Positions 43,864 to 54,443 of a stretch of DNA of 64,000 bases are shown piece by piece. The DNA is taken from contig JANEZZ010000399.1 of assembly GCA_026122225.1 (NCBI GenBank), forward strand, positions 2,676,001 through 2,740,000, written 5' to 3'. Made by a program: the position numbers and the translations under genes. The stretch comes from Heloderma charlesbogerti (taxonomy: Eukaryota; Chordata; Lepidosauria; Squamata; Helodermatidae). The notes under the pieces are model-generated. The model was not told where the DNA came from. It did not search any database and saw only the letters and a list, made by a program, of their open reading frames with translations. Position 1 is the first letter of the stretch, and every line of letters begins with the position of its first letter.

Positions 43864-44111
43864 CAGGCCTGTGAGCCAAATCCAGCCCAGCTGGGGTTCT
43901 CCTGCACCCAGGGCCATTTTGGAACCTGGACTGAATGGTCTTACGGGATTCCTCCTTTAGATGATCATATCTATTTCTTCAGTTGTGAAGCACAAAACTA
44001 ACATTTCTCCCCTCTCTCTACCGCCATTCCATGCATTACAACTACTTCTGTAGTCCTGATATATTATAAAAGGCGGTGGTTGGGGTGGGGGACAACTGTT
44101 TGCCAACCCTG
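43864..44111. mobile_element. hAT-like element (CAGGCCTGTGAGCC), diverged
   Basis: CAGGCCTGTGAGCCAAATCC at the left and gtttgccaaccctg at the right resemble the family at 22382-22741. No target duplication was found. Confidence 0.45.
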
Positions 44112-44820
44112 GTTTGTTTGTTTGTTTAAAATCCTCTGAGCGTGTTCAGTTTAACATTTTAAGCTCACTTAAATCATGGCCCCATCACGACTACGAGAAT
44201 ACATTGGAGTTTGCTCCTCCTGCCCTGAAGCTAAACACATTTACTTGGGAGGATGCATCATTTTGTTGGAGAAAAGGATAATATATTTTTAAAGTAAATA
44301 TAATAAAATGAGTAAATAAAATAAAGTACGTAGAATTTAATACCAAAACAAAAACATGTTTATGCATGGCTGGCCAGCCCCTGACTATAAAGTGTTGTTT
44401 TTTAAAGATAAGAAGAAAGAAAGGATGCTGTGATGATCAGGATGGGCCCTGACAGGGCTTGTTTGACACTTCCCCTGTCACCTGCTGCTATCTAGGCAGC
44501 CATTTGGGAGCCTCCTGGGCTTTGGGGTTTTGGACATCAGCCCTGGGACCAGCTGTAGCTGCACCATTGACTGTACTATTGCTCGCAGCTGGTGGTGTTG
44601 GAGAGGAGATTCCTGCAATGTGTGAGACTCGGCTCAGATGTTCAAAACAGTAATTGGTGGGGTAAGCTCTCCCCACCCCGCACCCGCAACTGCCTGCTGT
44701 TCCTTGATAGCTCCATAGTAGTCTTGTAAATCTCTGAGGACAGCACAAGGTCTCTAGGTTGCTTCCCACTTTCTGGACACTGAAGGGCAGGGACAGGCAG
44801 TAATGAGATAAAGGTGTCTT
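44112..44820. other. Intergenic
   Basis: Contains an AT-rich patch (44275-44345). The long minus frame crossing 44488-45102 is produced by the adjoining palindrome and is not a gene. Confidence 0.35.
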
Positions 44821-45040
44821 TAGTGGAGGCCAGTGGCTCTGATTTCGGTGGGGCTGTAATCCATTCTGGACTTCAGTCAGAACCAGCCAGAACTCTAAAG
44901 GAACTATCCAGGGTGCTGAACCCCAACCCCCAAATAGGTCCAGTACCTTGGATAGCTCCTTTAGAGTTCTGGCTGGTTCTGACTGAAACCCAGAATGGAT
45001 TCGCAGCCACACCGAAATCAGAGCCACCAGCCTCCACTGG
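44821..45040. mobile_element. Large foldback MITE (CAGTGGAGG ends), copy 2
   Basis: The left arm 44821-44930 and right arm 44935-45040 are near-perfect inverted repeats (ctctgatttcggtg with caccgaaatcagag; aaccagccagaactctaaag with ctttagagttctggctggtt). The loop is only about 10-20 bp. Relative of 6001-6149. Confidence 0.85.
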
Positions 45041-45379
45041 GTGGAAGTAATCTCATACATGAAACGCGGGCCTAGTGCCCCCAAATGGCTGCTCCATACC
45101 AAAACTTGTCCGTGTGCTGCATGTGTTTCCCTGCACCTGCCCTACATTGCTGACTGGCACTGGTGGCAGTGAGCAAATTAATAACATAATACTATTGGAC
45201 ACCATGAAAAGATGAAGGGGGAAGAGGGAGAATGTGATCTGGGCCTGGCCTTTTGGTTAATATCCTGCGCTGACTGTAACATGTGCTTCTACCACTAGGC
45301 CCTGTCTTTTGAAAGTGGTGCCTTTCAGCTTAAGGAGATGGTGTAGCAAGAGCACAAGGAACACAAGTGGATTGCAAAG
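45041..45379. other. Intergenic
   Basis: Nothing recognised. Confidence 0.3.
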
Positions 45380-45387
45380 GTATAGAG

Positions 45388-45512
45388 CTGTGGTGCTCCA
45401 GATGTTGTTGCACTCCAAGTCCCATCAGCCCCAGCTGAAATGACCAATGGTTCAGGGATGATGGGATCTGTAGTTCACTGGTATCTGGAGGGCCAGAGGT
45501 TTCCCATTCCTG
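45388..45512. mobile_element. Short palindromic hAT-type MITE, left tip lost
   Basis: TGCTCCAGATGTTGTTGCAC pairs with atctggagggccag. Flanks gtatagag and gtagagag match at 7 of 8. Confidence 0.75.
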
Positions 45513-45786
45513 GTAGAGAGAAAAGACGTTTCCACCATGTCTGCAGGTGTCTACTTGCCTTTGCACATTTCAAAGCTGCAACATTTTTGTGTGAACAAAA
45601 GCAGTAGGATTATCCTTGTCAGAGTAGAGTCTATGTTTCAATGACGATATTCAGCTGTTCTCAAGTTTTAAAACCGTGGTTGTTCTGATCTCTAAATCTA
45701 TCAAAACATGAAGTCAAGGACAATTGATGGCTTTCCATTTTAGCAGTGACAGCATCATTAAAGTGCAACTCTTGATTAATTTTTCG

Positions 45787-45809
45787 TGTGTGTGTGTGTG
45801 TGTGTACAG

Positions 45810-45842
<33 letters not shown>

Positions 45843-45851
45843 CTGTGTGTA
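45787..45851. repeat. Compound GT/AT microsatellite
   Basis: A GT run (45787-45806), acag, an AT run (45810-45828), then GTATGTGTGTGTGTCTGTGT. Confidence 0.92.
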
Positions 45852-46261
45852 GGTAATAACAATTACCTACTTGGAGAACACGCAAACAATAAGGTGGCTA
45901 TTTTAACAATGTCTGAACTTGCTTTGAACTTTTTATTTTTACTACAGCTCTCTGCTGAGGAATTTGGGAGGGGGAGCATAGGGAAAAAGCTGTTTGTTTA
46001 AATTTGATTCAGAACAAAGTCTTAACACTTGGACATCAATTGTAAAAGCTGCTGTCCAGCATTTCAAGAGCTTGATGGGTGTTGATAAAACGTTTTGTCA
46101 AGGAAACCAACTCTTTTAACAAATAATGGTATCCATTCTACACATCAGGAAGAAACTGGAAGTGTAAGGCTTAGAATGAATGTGGATGTTCAACAGCACC
46201 ATGCTCAATTACATGGCTATAAATCAATACATAGATTCCTATATCTTAGCCCCATGAGTTG

Positions 46262-46466
46262 GGAAGGGTCTGTAGCTCAGTGGTAGAGCGCATACTTTAC
46301 ATGCAGAAGGTCCTGGGTGCAATCCCTGGCATCTCCAGGTAGGGCTGGAAAAATTCCTGCCTGAAATCCTAGAGAGCCACTTCCAGACACTGTCGACAGT
46401 ACTGGGCTAGATGGACCCATGGTCTGACCTCAGTATAAGGCAGCTTCCTGTGTTCCTATGTTTCTC
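46262..46466 (+). mobile_element. tRNA-Ala-derived SINE with CR1-like tail, best copy
   Basis: The head resembles tRNA-Ala: A box TAGCTCAGTGG at 46273-46283, anticodon-arm region GCATACTTTACATGC, and B box GGTGCAATCCC at 46316-46326. A tRNA-unrelated body (CTCCAGGTAGGGCTGG) follows. The tail GATGGACCCATGGTCTGACC and GGCAGCTTCCTGTGTTCCTA resembles the CR1 3' end at 34575-34740. Transcription would be by RNA polymerase III from the internal boxes. Confidence 0.85.
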
Positions 46467-46545
46467 ATACATCACAGTGAACCTTCCAGCCAGCGCTGGA
46501 AGCCAAGTATACAAAAAGCTGAAGCAAGTCCTTGAATGATGGGGA

Positions 46546-46683
46546 CAAGGGTGAGGAACTTGTGGTCCTCCAGATGTTGTTGGTCTACAATGCCTGTCAT
46601 CTATGGCCATTGGCTATACTGGCTGGGGCTGATGGGAGTTGGAGTCCAACAACATTTGGTGGGCCATGGGTTCCCCATCCTTG
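46546..46683. mobile_element. Short palindromic hAT-type MITE
   Basis: CAAGGGTGAGGAACTTGTGG pairs with CCATGGGTTCCCCATCCTTG. The flanks do not clearly match. Confidence 0.72.
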
Positions 46684-46697
46684 GATTGTGTTAAATC

Positions 46698-47022
46698 AGG
46701 GGTGGGCAGAGTTTAGGCTTGCAGGACCTACTTTGTTGTTCACTAGAGGTCCACCATGGGGAGCCAAGTGCAAAACTGTGTCTCAGGAATGTACCTCTGA
46801 GCACATACTCAGTCCAGGAGTTTATTTTCAGTACTAGAACTGGAACTCACACACAAATCTATCCTTGCTTGCCCCCTAAGCTTTCTTAATTTTAGGAAGG
46901 GGGAAAGGGTTCTCCTCTCCCTGCTTTTGTTAAACCACTGGGAGTCAGAAATACTTGCTGATCTATTGCAAATCACCCAGAGATCTTCTAGTGGATCCTG
47001 AACTATCTTCTCCACACACCGG
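46698..47022. repeat. Probable hAT-like remnant (CAGGGGTGGGCAGAG)
   Basis: A hAT-like start at 46698 and, near the other side, cttgctgatctattgcaaatc resembling 3540-3560. No right terminus was identified. Confidence 0.35.
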
Positions 47023-48094
47023 TATTACAAAGAACCCTGGGGCAGATCCACAGTAGGGCGCAGCTCAAATCAGGCTAGGATTGCAGCAATCCACCCCAAA
47101 GGCTGGAATGCAGGCAGGCAGAAAGGGATGCTGGGAAACTGAGAAGTACCAGAAAGCCAGGGAGAAAGAAGAGAAATGGGAAACTGAGATTCTACCTCAG
47201 CGTTTCAGTAACAAAAACTGCTAAATGTTGCCCAGCTACCGAGTCTCTAGAGGGGCAAACAAACAAACAAAAAGCTCTGCCCTTTTTGAAACATGTTTCC
47301 CCTGCTTTGTAGAAAATGCTGAGCATGACTTGGTCATGGTTTATAGATACCTTTTCAGTGAAGTGCATATCGAACGAAATAGGAAATTAAATGCAACTGA
47401 AGTGGAACTATAGGAAAGTAGGTGGCTAATTGCACATACTGTGAAGGATAAAAACAATTGGTCCAATCCATCTATGGATTGCTCTGTGTGTGCAGATGCA
47501 GGCATCCGATTAAATTCCTGTAGCTGGATGCAAATGAATGCTGCGCATCCGGTTCTCCAGCTCAATCCAGCAGTCAGGGCTGTGTGCCTGCAGCTCTTCA
47601 TATAAAGCTGGAATCATCTCAATCAGCTGTTTGGAAGGGGGGAGCTATAGTCAGCCCCTCCTACCACCACTGAGCAGCTGATCAGAGAATTCCAGTTTTT
47701 TTTTAACGGGCAGTGCACTCATGCTTGCTGTGCACGCGCTGTCTTGGGTCGCAGCCAGTACCCTTCTCGTTCCTTGAGCATGTGATACAAGAAGCTAATC
47801 TTTCAGTTGAATTAAAATAAATGCTGGCAATATGCACCATAGATCAATGGAAGAAAGATGTTAATATTTGAATGAATGTAAATGAAAGTAGGTAGTCATT
47901 AGAAAATAAGTTTAATATATTATAGTATAATGAATACATTTTAAGGCAATACCTTTCGGTCTGTTTAACTGTTAGATTAATTACATAGGTTGAGAAATAT
48001 TTCTATTTCTTATCATAGTGAAACACAAAAGCCACATGTAGAGCCTCAAATGACAAGAAAGGGGGCTCTTAATTGACTCTACTGATAATCCTAC
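47023..48094. other. Intergenic; 47760-48060 candidate conserved element
   Basis: 47760-48060 is AT-rich and repeat-free (gctggcaatatgcaccatag, gattaattacataggttgag). 47030-47760 shows no recognised repeat or gene. Confidence 0.3.
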
Positions 48095-48170
48095 AGAATT
48101 TTGCCTGGGAGTAAGTCCCATTGAACACAGTGTGGCTTATTTCTGAGTAGACATGTATAGGATTAGACTG
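48095..48170. mobile_element. GCAATCC-type MITE, half copy
   Basis: gggagtaagtcccattgaac and gagtagacatgtataggatt are the right two thirds of the family. Confidence 0.5.
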
Positions 48171-48172
48171 TA

Positions 48173-48305
48173 GGGCGCAATCCTATGCATGTTTAGACAG
48201 AAAAAAACTCCTTCAACTCCCAGCATTCTCCAGCTAGCATGGCTGTCTCAGGCATGCTGGGAATTGCAGGGTTTTTTCTGTCTAAACATGCATAGGATTG
48301 TGCCC
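48173..48305. mobile_element. Foldback MITE with 34-bp near-perfect arms
   Basis: The arm GGGCGCAATCCTATGCATGT continuing to TTAGACAGAAAAAA is matched by the reverse complement at 48271-48305 with one mismatch. TA flanks both sides. The middle (actcccagcattctccagct) resembles the core of the short hAT-type MITEs, so this may be a chimera. Confidence 0.8.
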
Positions 48306-48404
48306 TAAATCTAACAGTTAAACAGAGTGAAGGCTGGAGCCCTAAAGTTATTCATTATATTATAATATAAACCTATCTGTTCAGTAAAATTCAGGGGGGG
48401 GGGG

Positions 48405-48495
48405 CTAAAAGCCTATGCAGAGTACCTGGTGGTAAGTCTCATTGAACACAGTGTGTCTTACAACTGACTAAACATGCAAAGGATTGCACGATTAA
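48405..48495. mobile_element. GCAATCC-type MITE, diverged
   Basis: gtggtaagtctcattgaaca and aaacatgcaaaggattgcac match the right part of the family. Confidence 0.5.
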
Positions 48496-48765
48496 TTTAT
48501 TTCATACTTTTAAGATCAATAGGAAAATATTCTGTGAATACTTTTTTTTAAACAAATATCATCAAGGGAAATGGGTAAACTTATTAGATGTTTATGCCAA
48601 CTCCTATTTATTGAACAGAAATATTTAATGAGAGGGAATTCTCTTTGTTGGATTTTTAAAGCAGAGATATGAGTACTTTTGAATAATTCTGGATGTAAAA
48701 GTTTATAACTGAAATATGGTCAGTTTGCATTGTACTAAGGGCTGCAATTAGGAAGGGAGGCATTT

Positions 48766-48850
48766 CATTTATTATTTATTAATTAATTACATTTGTATAC
48801 CCCCTAATAGCTGGAGCTATTGGGAGGTTCACAACATCTGGGGAGAGAAG
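48766..48850 (-). mobile_element. L2-type LINE 3' end
   Basis: tttattatttattaattaat, then ACATTTGTATACCCCCTAAT, is a minus-strand L2-like tail, probably the end of the L2 piece at 49130-49530 with the hairpin between them. Confidence 0.5.
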
Positions 48851-48851
48851 G

Positions 48852-49112
48852 AAAGGGAAAGAGAGAGAGAGAGAGAGAGAGAGAAGGGGAGAAAAAGAAA
48901 AGGGGAGCTATAGAGAAAAGGTGGGGGCGGGGGAGAGTGAGCACATTATTCCAGTCTTTCATTATCATAAAGCACCTATAATATGCGATGTACACTGATG
49001 GTGCTTTATGATAATGAAAGACTGGCATAATTCGTTCTCTCTCTCCTGCCCTGCCCCCACCTTTTCTCTATAGCTCCCCTTTTCTTTTTCTCCCCCTTTC
49101 TCTCTTGCTGCT
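48852..49112. repeat. Large inverted repeat (hairpin)
   Basis: Arms of about 115 bp: 48860-48976 and 49000-49112 are complementary with a few small gaps (aggggagctatagagaaaag with cttttctctatagctcccct; ctttcattatcataaagcac with gtgctttatgataatgaaag). The loop is 23 bp. A GA run at 48858-48882 lies in the left arm. The family is unknown. Confidence 0.88.
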
Positions 49113-49129
49113 ACTTTATTTCTTAATTA

Positions 49130-49530
49130 TTTTTATTTTTAAGCCTGGAAAGCAACTGGCAACCAGTGCAGGTCTTTCAAGATGGTTGCAATATGGTCCC
49201 GATACTGTGCACCAGTTAGCAACCTAGTTGCCACATTTTGCACCCATTGTAGCTTCCAAGGGTAGCCCCACATAGACAGCATTGCAATAGTCTAAGTGTG
49301 ATGTGACCAAGGCATGGTTAACTGTTGCCAAGTCAGAATGACTCAGGAAGGGTAGCAGCTGGTACACCAAGCATAATTGTGCAAACACACTCTCTGTCAC
49401 CAGTGCCACTGGAAGATCAGCATAGGGCCAAAGAGCACTCCCCAGCTATGAAACTGATCCTTCAGGGGGTGTGCAACCCCTTCCAGAACTGGTTGAATCC
49501 CAATCCCCAAGTCAGGCTTTCTAGAAACCA
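49130..49530 (-). pseudogene. L2 LINE ORF2 C-terminal remnant
   Basis: On the minus strand, VNHALVTSHLDYCNAVYVGL (49224-49409 frame) corresponds to VVHALVSSRLDYCNALYMGL in the 53.6-kb copy. 49420-49530 reads into the KLKLN-proximal region in another frame. Stops and frameshifts are present. Confidence 0.85.
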
Positions 49531-49825
49531 ACAACACCTCTTTTATACCACGTTTATAATGATGGTACTTCAATGGAAGAAGCAAAATGCTCCACAAATG
49601 GTTGCCTTAAAGCAGCTGTTGTAGAAGGCATTGAGTGACGAAAAGAAAACTACAGCAACAGCCATTTTGAATTACTGTAAGAGTTTCACAGTGTTCAAGT
49701 AAAGTTCTTTTTCTTTTTCATTCATTCTCCTTTCAATATTCATATTCATATTTCATTCATAGGATATATATCCTATATCCATCACTTATCAACTTTACAG
49801 CAGGAAATATTACAATTTGGCCATT

Positions 49826-49874
49826 TGTTGTTGTTCAGTCATTAAGTCGTGTCCGACTCTTCGTGACCCCATGG
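49826..49874 (-). mobile_element. RTE-BovB (or Sauria SINE) 3' tip
   Basis: On the minus strand, GAAGAGTCGGACACGACTTA then TGACTGAACAACAACA is the extreme BovB 3' end, about 50 bp long. The preserved GGTCACGAAGAG favours BovB over the SINE. Confidence 0.75.
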
Positions 49875-51281
49875 ACCAGGAAAGAGATTTCTGATTGTGT
49901 CACGTTTCCAAATGTGAAATGTCAATGCAGTCTTGTATTTTCCCTCTATTTACCTATAGCAATGGGATTTCATTTCTAATCTCTCCCTCCATCTCCATAT
50001 TATCACAAAACAAAAAAGCTTTATTTTAAAACCCACTGTACGTGAGTGGAATGTTTTTTATGATTACTTGCACAGCTTTCTTGAAAAGCAAAATCCTATT
50101 GTTTGGGTCAGAAGAAAAACAACAACGTTAATAAAACAGAACTGAGGAAAGTATTCTAAGTGGAAAGCATCCCCCTTCTAAAGTTGTGTATCTTGGAAAA
50201 CCATAGTCATAATCAAATCTTTTGTCTTGTTTATGCAAAAAATATTTAACATGAAGAATCCTGTGGGGCTTGTTTGATTTTTCATCTCTCTCTTGGAGAC
50301 AGAATGCAAAGCTGGGAGAGCTAACATAAACAACTACTGTAATTTGTGCAGGCATCTTTAAAACATTAATTTTCTCAAAAGAATTTTTTTTTTAATACTT
50401 TGTACTTTAGAAGTATGCAGCTGTTATAAACCTTCTAACCTGGATCATGAACAGTTCCCTCCTCATTTAATATTGCAGATCAGAAAAACATGGGTTTTTT
50501 CCTGTGGAAACCAAGGATTTCCATCTCACTGCTGAGAGCTTAATGGTACAATGCTATATGGCAGGCATATGGGCTGTAAAAGACAAAGAATGAAGACAGC
50601 ATGAATAGACACAGCAAGGCTATTTCAGGCACAGAAAGTAAAATGGCAGAAAGTACAGAGATGGCAACAGGGGAAGGAGACAAACAGGTCAGAAATGAGT
50701 GGGCTTCAGTGGCCTAAAAAGAGCTATAAGGTAGAGAATTACAAGAATTTTGGTGCACATCACACTACAGACTGACGTAGTAATTTCAGTAATTTCCTCT
50801 TTCCAAGAAACGCTGGAAACTGTAGTTCTATAGGAGGGGAAGAAGGCTTAGGTTAGGCATTTCTAATAAAGACTTTTCAGTATCTCACACCAGGCTAAAA
50901 TTCCTGGGATTCTTCGAGATAAGATATGACTGTTAAACTGGTATGTGTGTGAGATATCTATCAGTTGATCTATCTATCCACACACCTGTATGTTTGTAGT
51001 GTGGAGACTACCTATGAGTAAAATCGGATAACAATCTGAAGTTGTGACATTCATTTGAATGTTCCAGCCTATCACAGCCAATCACCATCTCCTAGGAAGA
51101 AGATGGATGAGACACTGGAGAGGAATCATGATACTGGATCACTTCCTGTTTGTGAGTAGTGGGGTCAGTGTCCATGTACAAGGTCAGTTTCCTTTGGAGA
51201 AGAGAGCACTGAAGACTTACCATATTTTTAAAGATTGGTTTGTTTTATAAACACACAAGTTAAGCTGATTGCAACTAGTAT
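49875..51281. other. Repeat-poor block; 50040-50480 candidate conserved element
   Basis: No transposon was recognised. 50040-50480 has dense AT-rich unique texture (cataatcaaatcttttgtc, gcaaaaaatatttaacatg). The rest is featureless. Confidence 0.33.
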
Positions 51282-51510
51282 GTGTCATTATATGAAGTGG
51301 ATAGGGAGACATTTTCCTCCCTCTCTCATAATACTATAACTCGGGGTCATCCCATAAAGCTGATTGGTGGGAGATTCAGGACAGATAAAAGGAAGTACGT
51401 CTTCATTCTGTGCATAGATAAAGTATGGAATTTGCCACCACAAGGAATTTGGATGCCTTTTAAAGGGAGGATAAAGCTATTACTGGCTACTATTCTTGAT
51501 GGCTATATAT
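51282..51510 (+). mobile_element. CR1-type LINE, ORF2 C-terminal end
   Basis: The frame LSHNTITRGHPIKLIGGRFR, then TDKRKYVFIL and VWNLPPQGIW, is the C-terminal region of the CR1 subfamily whose 3' end is at 34575. It is truncated before the tail. Confidence 0.75.
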
Positions 51511-52420
51511 TACCTCCAGTCATAGCTGGATTAACCACAATGCTAAGGGGGCTGTAGACCCCAGCCCAACATCTCAGGGGACCCAGTAGCTACCACAGAT
51601 TCCCATCTTTCAAATAAAAAGTAGCAAGTCTCTAAGCCTTGTAGAACTCAAGATATGAGGCAAAACGTTCAGGCACATTTCAGTTGTTTTTTTGAGAAAT
51701 AGGCAATCATTTTGTCCTATCACTTTGTGAGAAATGAGCCTGCTACCACCTTTCAGTGTGTTTGGCTAATGAGTGAAGTTGCAACTATGATCAACATTCG
51801 GTCATAGAGCTAGGCACAGAATGAAGACTTGTCTGCAAAAGGGACTTCCTGGTTCATTTTGAGCCCCCCCCCCTTTTTTTTTGGTTCACCTTCATGGAAT
51901 ATTAGTGAAGCTGTGATTGGGCAGTTGCATAAGCAGCCCACAAAAATGGGTATCAGGTAGGAGAGGAATTCATGTTCTTACTAGCTCAAATCTTATTTCA
52001 TGCCAAAAAAAAGTTTAAAAAAATTACTGTGTTTGTAAGCATTAAAAACAACACCCAGCCAAGGTAAATAAAGTCTGCCGTTATACCCTTATTGTGCATG
52101 TGGGGGAGTGGCTGACTATGGGTTACATTACCACTGCAAAGTAGTCCATGGTTGTTTTTACCCCTATTGCTGGGGGTGGGGGGAGTAGTGTATGACATCA
52201 CTGCAGTGTAGTCCAGGGTGTTATCTAGTCTGCTAATGAGTTAGGTTGGGTTTTGGGGGGGAGGAGGGGGGAGAAATGCAGTCGTGGGGGGGGGATGTAA
52301 AGTATTTAATGAAAAGAAGGCTACTTTCCTACATTAAATGCTTTCTGCATTTAATTTCCTTCTGAGCTCACTGTTTACAAACCCCACCCCACCCCACACA
52401 CACACCATATGCACCTGAAA
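51511..52420. other. Intergenic
   Basis: Homopolymer runs near 51865-51882 and G-rich runs at 52250-52295. No gene or assignable repeat. Confidence 0.3.
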
Positions 52421-52429
52421 TTCCCCATA

Positions 52430-52560
52430 ATACTCCATGTATCTGATGAAGTGGGCTATAGTCCATGAAAGCTTATGCCAGAAGAAATGTGTTTTATTAT
52501 AAACACATAAAGGTGTCAGAAGACACCGTTGTTTCTGCTGTAAATAAAGTTTCTTTGAGT
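52430..52560 (+). repeat. Old amniote interspersed repeat with hammerhead-like core
   Basis: ATCTGATGAAGTGGGCTATA, GTCCATGAAAGCTTATGCC and aaggtgtcagaagacaccgt belong to a repeat widespread in amniotes, possibly a Penelope-like 3' end. CTGATGA (52443-52449), a 5-bp stem TGGGC/GTCCA with a TATA loop, and GAAA (52467-52470) reproduce a hammerhead core. Confidence 0.5.
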
Positions 52561-53102
52561 TGAAGTTCAGGCAGAAGATAAAGGCATATGGGTGGGGCAT
52601 ATGAGAAGGAAGAGGCTGTTTTTCACATTTTGCATGTTTAATATGGGCTATAAGAGGCTCCCTCTGTAGGCTGTTTTTAAGATAAATGTCCAAGTGGACT
52701 TCTTGATGCATCTTGTCTCTACTGCATCTTGCTGCACCTTAAATAAGTGCATGCAGTACAGCAATGCACAGATGACCATCCTTTTACATGCTAGGAAGAC
52801 TTATTACGCACATAGTGTAAGACAATTATGTTTTTCAATTATGTACATAAAAGAATTATGTACATTCTTTCCCCCCTCATTCTTCTCCCCTTGTTGACTG
52901 AAGACAGAACTAGAGTGCCTAAATAGGGCTAAGGAGTATGTAAGGAGAAGTGTGCATGTGCAAAATGGGGGACAGTGTTGCCTCAACTACCATCTTGGTC
53001 CATCATTCCTGTTTACATCTTCCTGCTGCCATTTGTCTTACATAAAAATCTTACAGTTCTTTCCATTGCTTTTGCTTAGTCTTTCTTGCCATCACAGTGT
53101 TT
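52561..53102. other. Intergenic
   Basis: Nothing recognised; the 125-codon minus frame at 52334-52711 is not protein-like. Confidence 0.3.
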
Positions 53103-53475
53103 GGGGGGCTGAGTCTACCAGGATTATTTCCTGCACAAGTCTCCTTGATCTGGGGCCTGTCTTCACAAGCAATTTACTCCTAACTGGCTGCGTGTGGAGG
53201 TCATTAGGGATATATGACATCGTGGCCATCCAGCAGCCACCCTCCGGAGCTTATCGTGGGAAAAAACGGATTTCCTGAGACTGCTTATGGTCTGATTCTT
53301 ATCCTTAATTCAGCTTGTCTGCACTTCTGTTCTGGTATACACCAACCCTCCGAATTTACTCCAGTATGTTAGTCCTGCCCAGAGGTGTGCCTTTCACCAT
53401 GACCCTGGTAAGGGGGTGTTTCCCCAATGTTTTCCCCTCCTGTGTTTCCCTATGCTTCCGCCATTTCCCGGCAGG
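53103..53475. repeat. 1-kb unclassified repeat, partial copy 2
   Basis: gaggtcattagggatatatg, catcgtggccatccagcagc and gaggtgtgcctttcaccatg parallel 15965-16240. The region joins the L2 tail at 53498. Confidence 0.5.
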
Positions 53476-53642
53476 TGACCAGAGTTCTCTTTTTTTTAAA
53501 AGTATTATTATTATTATTATTATTATTTAATTTATTAATCGCCCATCTGGCTGGTCACCCAGCCACTCTGGGCAATGTGCAGCGTATAATAAAACAGTTT
53601 AAAACAATAAAATTCTACAATAAAAACGTTTTCTAAAATACC

Positions 53643-54443
53643 CTAACCCACCCCAAATGTCTGCCTGAACAACCATGTTTTTAATGCACGGCAGAAGCTC
53701 ATTAGAGAGGGGGCATGGCGGAGTTCCCTAGGGAGGGAGTTCCACAGAGTGGGGGCCACCACAGAAAAGGCCCTCTTCCTCGTCCCCACCAGTCTAGCTG
53801 TCCTGGCTGATGGGACAGAGAGAAGGCCATCCGAGGCTGATCTTGTTAAGCGGCCTGTCTGGTGTTGCTGGAGGCACTCCTTAAGATAGGCTGGGCCAGA
53901 ACCATATAGGGTTTTAAAGGTCAAAACCAACACCTTGAATTTGGCCCGGAAAACAACTGGTAACCAGTGCAACTCCTTCAGCACTGGAGTGATGTGATCT
54001 CGCTGGCGGCTGCCTTTAATCAGGCGAGCCGCCGTGTTCTGTACCAGCTGCAGCTTCCGAACCATCTTCAAGGGTAACCCCATGTAGAGCGCATTACAGT
54101 AGTCTAAACGAGAGGAGACCAGGGCATGTACTACCGATGGGAGCAGATGGTCGGGAAGGAAGGGGCGCAGCCGCCGTATCAGATGGAGTTGATACAGCGC
54201 TATCCGGCTCACAGCTGACACCTGAGCCTCCATGGACAGCTGAGAGTCCAAAATGACCCCCAGGCTGCGGACCTGGTCTTTCAAGGGTAGCCGTACCCCA
54301 TTCAACACCAGGTCAGCATCCCCCAGCCTCCTCTTGTCTCCCACCAAAAGTACCTCGATCTTGTCAGGGTTCAGCTTCAGCTTATTCCTCCCCATCCAGC
54401 CACTCACCATCTCCAGACATTTGGACAGGGATTCTACAGCCAA
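53643..54443 (-). pseudogene. L2 ORF2 C-terminal region
   Basis: 266 codons run uninterrupted to the natural stop. Motifs: WMGRNKLKLNPDKIEVL at about residues 17-33 (RT thumb boundary), SSRLDYCNALYMGLP at 111-126, TPVLKELHWLPV at 154-165, and APTLWNSLPRELRHA at 232-246. This is the end of the LINE protein that primes and copies its own RNA at the target. Confidence 0.9.

Noticed and set aside
44488..45102. A 204-codon open frame on the minus strand
   Set aside because: It crosses the near-perfect foldback at 44821-45040, which repeats its own codons in inverted form. No family resemblance, no start context.
46262..46335. A tRNA-Ala gene
   Set aside because: The cloverleaf is mismatched in the acceptor and anticodon arms and the sequence continues into a repeated SINE body and tail found elsewhere in the window.
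53315..53636. Coding frames over the ATT run
   Set aside because: Isoleucine or leucine runs here come from the L2 (AAT)n tail.
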